Shown here piece by piece: positions 1 through 7,796 of a stretch of DNA of 52,821 nucleotides (positions within the stretch are counted from its first letter, which is position 1; each line of letters opens with the position of its first letter). Origin of the DNA: Pseudomonadota bacterium (GTDB lineage Bacteria > Desulfobacterota > Desulfovibrionia > Desulfovibrionales > Desulfovibrionaceae); contig JAEXRD010000156.1 of NCBI GenBank assembly GCA_023438245.1, forward strand, positions 1 through 52,821, in the 5' to 3' direction. Made by a program: the position numbers and the translations under genes. The notes under the pieces were generated by a model that did not search any database, was not told where the DNA came from, and saw only the letters and a program-made list of their open reading frames with translations.

Positions 1-201
1 TTGTGGGGGCCCTTGCGGGCGCCCGTGGCCATGAGGCGCATCTGCGCCTCGGCCGCCACCCTGCGGTGGCGGGACTCCCGGCCGGGATGCTGGAGGCGGC
101 GGCGGCGTCTCATGGGCGCGGACCGCCGAAAAGCGCGGAATGGGCCTTGTCCATGCCCCCCTCTACTCCCGCCCGGCCCGCCGGGCAAGCCCCATGCGGA
201 C
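1..201. other. Left-edge stretch, no gene assigned; two hairpins
   Basis: No gene can be supported here. A plus-strand frame ends at a TGA at 31-33 (last residues CGGPCGRPWP) and could be the tail of a gene lying outside the window. Another plus frame stays open from base 3 to 251, but it would overlap the convergent hemerythrin gene by about 50 bases and matches nothing I recognise; long open frames are expected by chance at this GC content. Two perfect inverted repeats lie side by side: 33-40 with 43-50, and 53-60 with 65-72. They have no T-run, so they are not a classical terminator. Confidence 0.3.
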
Positions 202-600
202 CTAGCCCAGCCCGGCCACGTGGCGGGCGATGCGCACGTCCTCGTGGGTGATGTGGCTGGCCAGCCAGCCGGTGAGGTAGCCGAGCATCTCGTCGAACGG
301 GGCCTCGTCGGCCAGACTGGCGTCGGTGAAGGCGTGGGCGCGCTCCACGAAATCGCGGTGCATGGCCTGGTGCGCGGCCAGGCCGGGGTAGCCCGAGGCG
401 GCCATGAGCGCCTCCTCCTCGCGGAAATGCTCGTTGGCGTAGAGGTACATCTCGGTGATGGCCTGCATCACCGCGCCCTCGCGCTCCGGGGAATCCCAGG
501 CCGCGGCCAGGCGGTTGATGAGCCCCACCAGCTTTTCGTGCTGGCTGTCGATGGCCTCGTGCCCCGTGTTGAGCGAGCTGTCCCAAACGAGCGTCCGCAT
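202..600 (-). CDS. Bacteriohemerythrin (132 aa)
   Basis: Oxygen-binding, non-haem di-iron four-helix-bundle protein, presumably cytosolic because no signal peptide is visible. The full ligand set can be read in order: His in AIDSQHEKL, the HxxxE pair in EHFREEEALM, the two His of AAHQAMHRDF, and the His...Asp pair of SHITHEDVRI. The length is typical of single-domain bacteriohemerythrins. The ATG at 600 is chosen because GGAGG lies 7 bases upstream; a longer upstream frame has no support. It is read away from the uup-like gene. In anaerobes this family is usually linked to O2 sensing, storage or delivery; the exact role here is inferred. A second hemerythrin is encoded at 5060-5476, with only moderate similarity by eye. 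Confidence 0.9.
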   Translation of the reverse strand: MRTLVWDSSLNTGHEAIDSQHEKLVGLINRLAAAWDSPEREGAVMQAITEMYLYANEHFREEEALMAASGYPGLAAHQAMHRDFVERAHAFTDASLADEAPFDEMLGYLTGWLASHITHEDVRIARHVAGLG

Positions 601-667
601 GCCTGTGCCTCCGGGGGGTGGGGAGTATCTGCGCCCCTGCGATATACCAGGGCCGCTTGGTGCGGGC

Positions 668-686
668 AACCGGAATCCTTCCTGTT
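668..686. repeat. Imperfect palindrome, copy 1 of a repeated motif
   Basis: AACCGGAATCCTTCCTGTT is an inverted repeat (arms AACCGGAA and TTCCTGTT around TCC) lying between the divergent hemerythrin and ABC-F genes. A near copy occurs at 2691-2709. It could be a regulator-binding site or a small structured repeat; there is no evidence to choose. Confidence 0.35.
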
Positions 687-743
687 AGCCCGTGTCCGCC
701 CAGCGCCTTGACCATCCCGCGCCCGCCACGTAGGAACGCCGCC

Positions 744-2684
744 ATGGCACTGCTCAGCGCAAACAACCTGGTCATGAGCTTCGGCGGCCCCCGGCTGCTG
801 GACGGCGTCACCTTCCAGATCGAGGCCGGGCAGCGCGTCTGCCTGGTGGGCCGCAACGGCGAGGGCAAGAGCACGCTGTTGCGCCTGCTCTCCGGCGACC
901 TGACGCCCGACTCCGGCCTTGTGGCGCGCGCGCCGGGCCTGAAGGTGGCGCGGCTGTCGCAGAAGGTGCCCGAGGACCTCCGCGGCACGGTGTACGAGGT
1001 GGCCGTGCAGGGCCTGGGCGAGTTGGGCCGCGCCCTGGGCGAGCACCACGCCGCGCAGGCCGCGGGCGACGCCGCCCGGCTGGCCACGGCCCAGGCCGCG
1101 CTCTCCGAGGCCCAGGGCTGGGAGGCGCTGTCCGACGTGGACGTGGCCCTCTCGCGCCTGGGGCTCGACCCCGAGGCCCGGTTCGAGGAGCTTTCCGGCG
1201 GGCTCAAGCGCCGCGCCCTGCTGGCTCGCGCCATCGCCGGGCAGCCGGACGTGCTCTTGCTGGACGAGCCCACCAACCACCTGGACATCGACTCCATCGC
1301 CTGGCTGGAAGAATTTCTGCTGCGCCACGTCAAGACGCTGGTGTTCATCACCCACGACCGCATGTTCCTCAGGCGCGTGGCCACGCGCATCATGGAGCTG
1401 GACCGGGGCAAACTGGCGGACTGGACCTGCGACTACGACACGTTCCTGAAGCGCAAGGAAGCCCAGCTGGAGGCCGAGGAAAAGAACTGGGCCGAGTTCG
1501 ACAAGAAGCTGGCGCGCGAGGAAGTCTGGGTGCGCCAGGGCATCAAGGCCCGCCGTACGAGAAACGAGGGCCGCGTGCGCGAGCTCAAGAAGCTGCGCGA
1601 GGAGCGTTCCCGGCGGCGGGAGCGCAGCGGCCAGGCCAGCATCGCCCTGCAGGAGGCCGAGAAGAGCGGCAAGCTCGTGGTCGCGGCCAAGGGCCTGGGC
1701 TACTCCTGGCAGGACAAGCCGGTGTTCCGGGGGCTGAACCTGGCGGTGATGCGCGGGGACAAGATCGGGCTCATCGGCCCCAACGGCGCGGGCAAGACCA
1801 CGCTGTTGCAGGTGCTGCTGGGTCGCATTCCGCCCACGGAAGGCACCCTGCGCCTGGGCACGAACCTGGAGGTTGCCTACTTCGACCAGCACCGCGAGGA
1901 GCTGGACCCGGAGCTGACCGTGCGCCAGGCCGTGGCCGAGGGCGCGGACCAGGTGACCATCGGCGAGCGCACCAAGCACGTCATGGGCTACCTCAAGGAC
2001 TTTCTTTTTTCCGCCGACCGCGCCAACAGCCCGGTGCGCGTGCTCTCCGGCGGTGAGCGCAACCGCCTGCTGCTGGCCCGGCTGTTCACCCGGCCCTGCA
2101 ACGTGCTGGTGATGGACGAGCCCACCAACGACCTGGACGCCGAGACCCTGGAACTGCTGGAGGACCGGCTGGTGGAGTTCACCGGCACGCTCATCGTGGT
2201 CAGCCACGACCGCGCCTTTTTGAACAACGTGGTGACCAGCACCCTGGCCTTCGACGGCGCTTCGGGCGAGCCGGGCTCCGTCTCGGAGTACGTGGGCGGC
2301 TACGACGACTGGGTGCGCCAGCGGCCCCAGCCCGCGGACGCGGAGAAGCCCGCGCCGAGGCAGGCGGAAAAGCCCGCTCCCGCCGCGCCCGCGCCCCAGG
2401 AAGCGGGCAGGCCGCGCAAGCTCTCCTTCAAGGAGCAGCGCGAGCGCGAGGCGCTGGCCGCCGAGCTGGAGGCCTTCCCGGCCCGGCTGGAGGAGCTGGA
2501 GGCCGACGTGGCCGCAGCCCAGGAGCGCCTGGCCGACCCGGAGCTGTACAAGGGCTCGCCGGAGGCCATGGCCCAGGCCCGCGACGCGCTTGCCGCCCGC
2601 GAGGCGGAGCTGGAGGAGGCCTTCGCCCGCTGGGAGCAGGCCGAGGCCCGTCTGGCCGAGTTGGAGAACATCGCCGGGGCATAG
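744..2684 (+). CDS. uup: ABC-F family ATPase, Uup type (646 aa)
   Basis: Soluble protein with two fused ABC ATPase domains and no membrane segments. The first domain shows Walker A GRNGEGKST (about residue 38), the signature LSGGLKRR and Walker B VLLLDEPTNHLD. The second shows GPNGAGKTT (about 350), LSGGERNR and VLVMDEPTNDLD. Between them is the long charged alpha-helical linker of ABC-F proteins, and the last 80 or so residues form a Glu/Ala-rich coiled coil as in Uup, where this domain binds nucleic acid. Such proteins act on ribosomes or on DNA intermediates. TAGGAA precedes the ATG. The Ala/Pro-rich stretch around residues 530-560 is a flexible hinge. ABC-F is certain; the Uup subgroup is likely from the C-terminal coil. 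Confidence 0.9.
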   Translation: MALLSANNLVMSFGGPRLLDGVTFQIEAGQRVCLVGRNGEGKSTLLRLLSGDLTPDSGLVARAPGLKVARLSQKVPEDLRGTVYEVAVQGLGELGRALGEHHAAQAAGDAARLATAQAALSEAQGWEALSDVDVALSRLGLDPEARFEELSGGLKRRALLARAIAGQPDVLLLDEPTNHLDIDSIAWLEEFLLRHVKTLVFITHDRMFLRRVATRIMELDRGKLADWTCDYDTFLKRKEAQLEAEEKNWAEFDKKLAREEVWVRQGIKARRTRNEGRVRELKKLREERSRRRERSGQASIALQEAEKSGKLVVAAKGLGYSWQDKPVFRGLNLAVMRGDKIGLIGPNGAGKTTLLQVLLGRIPPTEGTLRLGTNLEVAYFDQHREELDPELTVRQAVAEGADQVTIGERTKHVMGYLKDFLFSADRANSPVRVLSGGERNRLLLARLFTRPCNVLVMDEPTNDLDAETLELLEDRLVEFTGTLIVVSHDRAFLNNVVTSTLAFDGASGEPGSVSEYVGGYDDWVRQRPQPADAEKPAPRQAEKPAPAAPAPQEAGRPRKLSFKEQREREALAAELEAFPARLEELEADVAAAQERLADPELYKGSPEAMAQARDALAAREAELEEAFARWEQAEARLAELENIAGA

Positions 2685-2690
2685 GCCCGA

Positions 2691-2709
2691 CCCAGGAATC
2701 CTTCCGGTT
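2691..2709. repeat. Imperfect palindrome, copy 2
   Basis: CCCAGGAATCCTTCCGGTT matches the copy at 668-686 through the core GGAATCCTTCC and the following GTTA. It sits just after the uup-like stop codon, in the 126-base gap before the cyclase gene. The two copies therefore flank the uup-like gene. Confidence 0.35.
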
Positions 2710-2810
2710 ATTTTCCTTTTGCCTTGCCACGCTATTGCTCCCCATGTGTCTGATGGAGGATGGGCCGGATTCGTCTGGCCCCAGGCCCCTTCCCCCATCC
2801 GGAGCACGGC

Positions 2811-5045
2811 ATGGACAGTCCCGGCCAGCCCCCCTCCCCTTCCGATCCCGTTGGCCCTGTTGGCCCCGCGGGCGTGCGCCTGCGCCTCAGCGCCTTCCTG
2901 GCCTTCGTGCTCTGCGCCTTCGGCCTGCTGCTGGCCGGGCCGCTGGCCTGGTACAACTACTCGCGCAGCACCGAGGCCGCCGTGGAGGTGGCCGCCGAGG
3001 CCATGGCCCGCGCCGCCTCCAACGTCTCGCTGCGCACGCGCCTGCTGGCCCAGCCCCTGGCCCTGCTGGCCGACCAGATGCCCGCCCTGCCCGGCGCGCG
3101 CATCCCACCCCGGAGCCTCGACCACCCGATGCTGCCCGCGCTGCTCCAGGCGCTGGAGTCCACCCCGCAGATCTACTCGGCCTACCTGGGCTACCCGGAC
3201 GGCTCCTTCCTCCAGGCCATCTCCGTGGCGGGCAAGTCCGCCGTGGCGGCCTCGCTGGGCGCGCCGGAAGGAACCATCCTGGCCGTGCGCGGCATCTGGC
3301 CCGCCGGGCCTGGAATGCAGAGGCTGGAGCGCTGGCGCTTCCTGGGGCCCGGGCATGCCCGGCTGGGCGAGAAGCCCCCGGTCCCGGCGCAATACGACCC
3401 GCGCCCCCGGCCGTGGCATGCCCTGGCGCTGAAAAGCGACGCCACCGTGCGCACGGACCTCTACGTGTTCAACAGCACGGGGGAGCTGGGCCTGACCCTG
3501 GCCCGCAGGCTGCAGGCAGGCTCCCGGGAAAGCGCCGTGTTCGGCGTGGACCTGACCCTGCCCGACCTCTGCGGCTTCCTGGCCCAGGCCCGGCTCGGCA
3601 AGGGCGGGCTGGCCTTTCTGTACGACGCCGACGGCCAGGTGCTGGGCCACCCGGACCCGGCCAAGCTCGCCCGGGCGGGCAAGGCGGACGGCTCCGGCGC
3701 CGCGGGCCTGGCCAAGGTGGACGGCCTGGACGACCCCGTGGCCAGGGCCGTGCACGGGGCCTTCCTGGAGGCCGGGGGCGGCAGGCTGCCCCTCCGGCGC
3801 CTGTCCATTGGCGGGGCGGACTATCTGGTGGAGGTGCGCCAGCTCCACGACCTCAAGGGCGAGGGCGACTTCCTGGCCCTGGCTGCGCGGGTGGAGGACT
3901 TCACCGGGGCGGTGGCGCGCACGCGCAACAACACCCTGCTGTTCACCCTGGCCCTGAGCCTTGCGCTCATTCCCCTGGCCACGCTGGGGGCGCAGCGCCT
4001 GGCGGCCAAGCTGACGCTGCTGGCCCGGGAGGCCGACCGCATCCGCTCGCTGGATCTTGACGCCGGCCAGAACCGCTGCGCGAACGGCGAGTTGCGCTCG
4101 CACATCGACGAGATGGACCGGCTGGCCGTGGCGGTGTCCGGCATGCGCAGCGCCATCTGCTCCTTCAGCCGCTACCTGCCGCGCGCGCTGGTCCGGCAGT
4201 TCATCGACACCGGCGTGAACCCGGAGCTGGGCGGGGAGCGGCGCGAGATCACCCTGCTGTTCACCGACGTGGAGAACTTCACCCCGCTGGCCGAGCACAT
4301 GCCCCCGGAGGAGCTCATGGCCGCCATGGGCGAATATTTCGAGACCGTGGGCAAGGCCATCCTGGACTGCGGCGGCACCATCGACAAGTACATCGGCGAC
4401 GCGGTGATGGCCTTCTGGAACGCGCCCTTCGAGAGCGAGGCCCACGTGGAGCAGGCCTGCGTGGCCGCGCTCCGGCTGTCCAAGGCCTCGGAGGAACTGA
4501 ACCGGCGGCGCGAGCAGGCCGGGCTGCCGCTCTTGCGCACGCGCGTGGGCGTGCACACGGGCACGGCGGTGGTGGGCAACATCGGGGCCAGCGACCGCAT
4601 GGACTACACCGCCCTGGGGGCCAACGTGAACCTGGCCAGCCGCCTGGAAGGGCTGAACAAGTTCTACGCCACGCGCATCCTGGTCAGCCGCACCGTGCGC
4701 GAGCGGGCGAAAAGCGCCTTCCTGTTCCGCTCGGTGGACGTGGTGGTGCCCAAGGGCGCCAGCGAACCGCTCATCGTGTTCGAACTGGTGGGGGCCATGC
4801 CCCAGAGCCCGCACGCCGACGTGGCCGCGCCGCGCGCCAGGCTGGCCTTCTGCTCGCGCTGGGAGCGGGCCGTGACCCTGTACCGCACCGCGCAGTGGGA
4901 GCGCGCCCTGGCCGAGTTCGAGGCCCTGGCCCTGGCCGATCCGGAGGACCGCCTGGCGGCCATGTACCGCACCCGCGCGGCCAGGCTGCTGGAAAACAAG
5001 CCCGGCCGGGACTGGAAGGCCATCACCCGGTACATGCGAAAATAG
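2811..5045 (+). CDS. Membrane class III adenylate/guanylate cyclase (744 aa)
   Basis: Makes a cyclic nucleotide from NTP in response to a signal sensed outside the cytoplasmic membrane. A short Pro-rich N-terminus is followed by a membrane helix (about 26-46), a roughly 320-residue periplasmic region resembling a Cache-type sensor, a second helix (about 373-395), a HAMP-like linker and a CHD catalytic domain (about 477-650). The metal-binding aspartates are in LFTDVENF and YIGDAVMAFW; DYTALGANVNLASRLE carries the Asp/Thr pair usual for adenylate cyclases. About 80 residues after the catalytic domain are TPR-like. The ATG at 2811 has GGAG 7 bases upstream; an in-frame ATG at 2760 has its purine run directly abutting it and is less likely. 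The hemerythrin gene follows after 14 bases. Confidence 0.88.
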   Translation: MDSPGQPPSPSDPVGPVGPAGVRLRLSAFLAFVLCAFGLLLAGPLAWYNYSRSTEAAVEVAAEAMARAASNVSLRTRLLAQPLALLADQMPALPGARIPPRSLDHPMLPALLQALESTPQIYSAYLGYPDGSFLQAISVAGKSAVAASLGAPEGTILAVRGIWPAGPGMQRLERWRFLGPGHARLGEKPPVPAQYDPRPRPWHALALKSDATVRTDLYVFNSTGELGLTLARRLQAGSRESAVFGVDLTLPDLCGFLAQARLGKGGLAFLYDADGQVLGHPDPAKLARAGKADGSGAAGLAKVDGLDDPVARAVHGAFLEAGGGRLPLRRLSIGGADYLVEVRQLHDLKGEGDFLALAARVEDFTGAVARTRNNTLLFTLALSLALIPLATLGAQRLAAKLTLLAREADRIRSLDLDAGQNRCANGELRSHIDEMDRLAVAVSGMRSAICSFSRYLPRALVRQFIDTGVNPELGGERREITLLFTDVENFTPLAEHMPPEELMAAMGEYFETVGKAILDCGGTIDKYIGDAVMAFWNAPFESEAHVEQACVAALRLSKASEELNRRREQAGLPLLRTRVGVHTGTAVVGNIGASDRMDYTALGANVNLASRLEGLNKFYATRILVSRTVRERAKSAFLFRSVDVVVPKGASEPLIVFELVGAMPQSPHADVAAPRARLAFCSRWERAVTLYRTAQWERALAEFEALALADPEDRLAAMYRTRAARLLENKPGRDWKAITRYMRK

Positions 5046-5059
5046 CAAGGAGAACGCCG

Positions 5060-5476
5060 ATGTCGTTTTTGACCTGGGACGAGAGCCTGTCCGTGGGCGT
5101 GGCGGAAATAGACGAGCAGCACAAGCGCCTGTTCGAGCTTGGCAACGCCGTGGCGGACACCGTGGGCAGCGGCTTCGACCAGGAGGCCGTGGAGGCGGAG
5201 CTCAGGGCGCTGTGCGACTACGCCGTGGAGCACTTCTCCACCGAGGAAGGCTTCATGGACATGGACGCCTACCCGGAATACGACCAGCACCTGAGCGAGC
5301 ACATGCACTGCACCACCCGCGCCCTGGACTTCCTGGAGGCCTTCAGCGAGGGCCGCGAGGTGGACATGGGCGAGTTCCTGCGCTTCGTGGACACGTGGAT
5401 ACGCGAGCACACCATGCGCATGGACATGACCCTGGCGAGCTTCCTGCGCCTGCAGCGCCTGCGCCAGGGCAAGTAA
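5060..5476 (+). CDS. Bacteriohemerythrin (138 aa)
   Basis: Second di-iron hemerythrin of the window. Ligands are visible as His in DEQHKRLFELG, HxxxE in EHFSTEEGFM, the His pair in YDQHLSEHMHC and His...Asp in REHTMRMDMTL. AAGGAGA lies 7 bases before the ATG, and only 14 bases separate it from the cyclase stop codon, so the two are probably cotranscribed. This suggests that cyclic-nucleotide signalling and oxygen or NO handling belong to one response; that functional link is inferred. Confidence 0.9.
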   Translation: MSFLTWDESLSVGVAEIDEQHKRLFELGNAVADTVGSGFDQEAVEAELRALCDYAVEHFSTEEGFMDMDAYPEYDQHLSEHMHCTTRALDFLEAFSEGREVDMGEFLRFVDTWIREHTMRMDMTLASFLRLQRLRQGK

Positions 5477-5479
5477 GGC

Positions 5480-6241
5480 CTACGCGATCTCCAGGCCCAC
5501 GGGGCAGTGGTCGCTGCCCTGCACGTCGGGCTCGATCCAGGCCCGCGTGACGCGGCTTTTCAGCTCCTCGGACACGAAGAAGTAGTCGATGCGCCACCCG
5601 GCGTTGTTCTTGCGGGCGCTGTAGCGGTAGCTCCACCACGAGTAGTGGTGCGGCCCGGGCTCGAACAGGCGGAAGGTGTCCACGTAGCCGTGGGCGATGA
5701 ACTTGTCGATCCAGGCGCGCTCGATGGGCAGGAAGCCGCTGGTCTTCTCGTTGGCCTTGGGGTTCTTCAGGTCGATTTCCCTGTGCGCGGTGTTGAAGTC
5801 GCCGCCGACCACGATGGGCTTGGTCGTGCGCAGCTCCTGGGCCTGGGCCAGGAAGGCGTCGTAGAAGCCCAGCTTGTAGCCCAGGCGCTGCTCGTCCTTC
5901 TGCCCGTTGGGAAAGTAGATGTTGAACAGGTGGAAGTCCGGGTACTCCAGGTGCACCACCCGGCCCTCGCCCCGGTAGGCCGGGTCGGCCAGGCCGAACC
6001 CGCTCGCCAGGGGCGGGGCCTTCATCAGGCAGGCCGTGCCGGAGTAGCCCTTCTTGCCCTTGGACCAGTTCCACACGCCGGTGTAGCCCGCCGGGTTGCG
6101 CTCCGCCTCGCTCAACTGCTCCGGCTCCACCTTGGTCTCCTGCAGCATGACCACGTCCGCCCCGCAGCCGGAGAGCCAGCCCAGGAAGTCCTTGCCCAGC
6201 ACGGCCCGGTAGCCGTTGACATTCCACGAGATGATGCGCAT
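5480..6241 (-). CDS. xth: Exodeoxyribonuclease III (253 aa)
   Basis: Mg-dependent AP endonuclease and 3'-5' exonuclease of base-excision repair. The endonuclease/exonuclease/phosphatase fold motifs are intact: Asn in ISWNVNGYRA, metal-binding Glu in LQETKVE, VGGDFNTAHREID in the centre and the catalytic GSDHCPVGLEI near the C-terminus. The length is standard for bacterial XthA. It is convergent with the hemerythrin gene, with 3 bases between the stop codons. A terminator lies upstream of its start, so it probably has its own promoter. Confidence 0.95.
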   Translation of the reverse strand: MRIISWNVNGYRAVLGKDFLGWLSGCGADVVMLQETKVEPEQLSEAERNPAGYTGVWNWSKGKKGYSGTACLMKAPPLASGFGLADPAYRGEGRVVHLEYPDFHLFNIYFPNGQKDEQRLGYKLGFYDAFLAQAQELRTTKPIVVGGDFNTAHREIDLKNPKANEKTSGFLPIERAWIDKFIAHGYVDTFRLFEPGPHHYSWWSYRYSARKNNAGWRIDYFFVSEELKSRVTRAWIEPDVQGSDHCPVGLEIA

Positions 6242-6279
6242 GGCCCGGACTCCTTGGCGAGGCGTTTGCGGAAAAACGA

Positions 6280-6305
6280 AAAAAGCCCGCCGAAGCGGGC
6301 TTTTT
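6280..6305 (-). terminator. Intrinsic terminator of the 29-aa peptide gene
   Basis: GCCCGC/GCGGGC stem with a 4-base loop, flanked by A and T runs on both sides, so it can act on either strand. Read on the minus strand it comes 15 bases after the stop codon of the small peptide gene and isolates it from xth. Confidence 0.85.
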
Positions 6306-6319
6306 GACCGGCGCGAGGC

Positions 6320-6409
6320 CTAGTGATGCTGGTTCGGGCTCGTCTTCTTGATGATGATCAAAGCCGCGATGGTGCTGGCAAGGCCAGCGAAGAAAAAGAA
6401 GAAATCCAT
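6320..6409 (-). CDS. 29-residue single-span membrane peptide
   Basis: A short gene reading MDFFFFFAGLASTIAALI and then a Lys-Lys and His-His containing tail. Residues 3-20 are wholly hydrophobic and would form one membrane helix with a short positively charged C-terminus. GAGGGG precedes the ATG by 6 bases and a clear intrinsic terminator follows the stop codon, which together argue for a real, separately transcribed gene. Small proteins of this shape often associate with respiratory or transport complexes, but no family is recognised and no function is assigned. Chance is the alternative; the SD-ORF-terminator order makes that less likely. Confidence 0.65.
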   Translation of the reverse strand: MDFFFFFAGLASTIAALIIIKKTSPNQHH

Positions 6410-6557
6410 GACCCACCCCTCGTTTTCAGCTGAATGTTGCGGAGGCTTGCTCCAACGGGACCGGTAGCATAATCCGCGGCGCTTGTGAAGAGGGGAACAT
6501 GCGCCGGGGCGATGCCCGCGCCTTGCGCTCCACGCCCCCTTCCCCTACAACCCCGGC

Positions 6558-7796
6558 ATGACCACACGCCCCTCCAACGATACCGTGCTCTCCGACATCC
6601 TGATTCTGGGCGCCGGCCCGGCAGGCCTCATCTGCGCGCTTTTCGCCGCGCGGCGGGGCCGGTCCGTGGCCGTCCTGGAGGCCAGCGGCACCACCGCCCG
6701 CAAGCTGCGCGCCTCCGGCGGAGGGCGCTGCAACTGCACCAACCGCGACGCCAGCCCCGCGCACTACCTCTCGGCCAACCCAAAGTTCACCGAGCAGGCG
6801 CTGAGGCGCTTCACCCCCGGCGACTTCCTGGATCTTCTGCGCGAGCTGGGCCTCTCCGCCACCGAGGAAGGCCACGGACGCTATTTCTGCGACCAGGGGG
6901 CCACGGCCCTGGCCGAGGCGCTGGAACGCGCCTGCCGCGCCGCCGGGGTGCGCTTCCTGCTCAAGAGGGGGGTGACGGACCTCGCCCCCAGCATTTTCGA
7001 GGGCGCTCCGGGCTTCCGCGTGGAGACCGACGCCGACCAGATCAACGGCCCGCTCATGGCCCGCAAGGCGGTGCTGGCCCTGGGCAGCCCGGCCTGGCCC
7101 GCCCTGGGCGGGTGCGACAGCGCCGCGCGCCTGGCCGGGAGCCTGGGCCTGGCGCACGTGCCCGCGCGCCCTGCGCTCACGCCCTTCACCATGACCGGAC
7201 CGCAGCTGGAGCTGTGCCGCCGCCTGTCCGGGCTGTCGGTGGAGGCCACCATTTCCTGCCTGGGCAAAAGCTACACCGACGGGCTCTTGTTCACGCACCA
7301 GGGCCTGTCCGGCCCGGCGGCGCTGCAGATTTCCAGCTTCTGGCGCAGGGGCGAGGCGCTGGCCATCGACCTGGCCCCGGGCCGCGACCTGCGCGCGGAA
7401 CTGCGCGACCCGGCGCGGGGCAAGGCCCTGGCGCGCACCATCCTCACCGAGGGCCTGCCCAGGCGGCTGGCCGACGAGCTGCTGGGGGCGCTGCCCGGAG
7501 AGCTGAAGGCCCTGGCCGAGCGCCGGGCCGCGGAGCTGTCCAAGGCCCAGATGGAGGCGCTGGCCGCCGTGGTCCAGGCCTGGCGCGTCGCGCCCTCCGG
7601 CACGGCGGGCATGGCCCGGGCCGAGGCCGCCAGCGGCGGCGTGGACACGCGGCTGTTCTCGCCCAAGACCATGGAGTGCCGCGAGCTGCCGGGCCTGTAC
7701 GCCATCGGCGAGGCCCTGGACGTGGCCGGGGAGCTGGGCGGCTTCAACCTGCACTGGGCCTGGGCCTCCGGCGTGGCGGCGGGGCGGGCGCTGTGA
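6558..7796 (+). CDS. NAD(P)/FAD-dependent oxidoreductase, HI0933/BaiN-like (412 aa)
   Basis: Soluble flavoprotein of the HI0933-like family, whose physiological substrates are mostly unknown. The N-terminal Rossmann motif ILGAGPAGLICALFAARRG binds FAD, followed by the family signature ASGGGRCNCTN; the C-terminal half has the usual GLYAIGEALDVAGELGGFNLH with AWASG after it. The length is normal. No good Shine-Dalgarno is seen before the ATG at 6558, but the homology begins there. The stop codon overlaps the GTG start of the MATE gene by 4 bases, so translation is probably coupled. Confidence 0.85.
   Translation: MTTRPSNDTVLSDILILGAGPAGLICALFAARRGRSVAVLEASGTTARKLRASGGGRCNCTNRDASPAHYLSANPKFTEQALRRFTPGDFLDLLRELGLSATEEGHGRYFCDQGATALAEALERACRAAGVRFLLKRGVTDLAPSIFEGAPGFRVETDADQINGPLMARKAVLALGSPAWPALGGCDSAARLAGSLGLAHVPARPALTPFTMTGPQLELCRRLSGLSVEATISCLGKSYTDGLLFTHQGLSGPAALQISSFWRRGEALAIDLAPGRDLRAELRDPARGKALARTILTEGLPRRLADELLGALPGELKALAERRAAELSKAQMEALAAVVQAWRVAPSGTAGMARAEAASGGVDTRLFSPKTMECRELPGLYAIGEALDVAGELGGFNLHWAWASGVAAGRAL

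Noticed and set aside
468..5048. A minus-strand frame of about 1500 residues opposite the ABC-F and cyclase genes
   Set aside because: It is the shadow of strongly supported plus-strand genes, is rich in His, Gln, Gly and Arg, and has no recognisable motif. Long antisense frames are expected at this GC content.
6485..7792. Extension of the MATE protein upstream through the flavoprotein gene as a 923-residue fusion
   Set aside because: The upstream part is only the shifted frame of the flavoprotein. The MATE homology begins right after the GTG at 7793.
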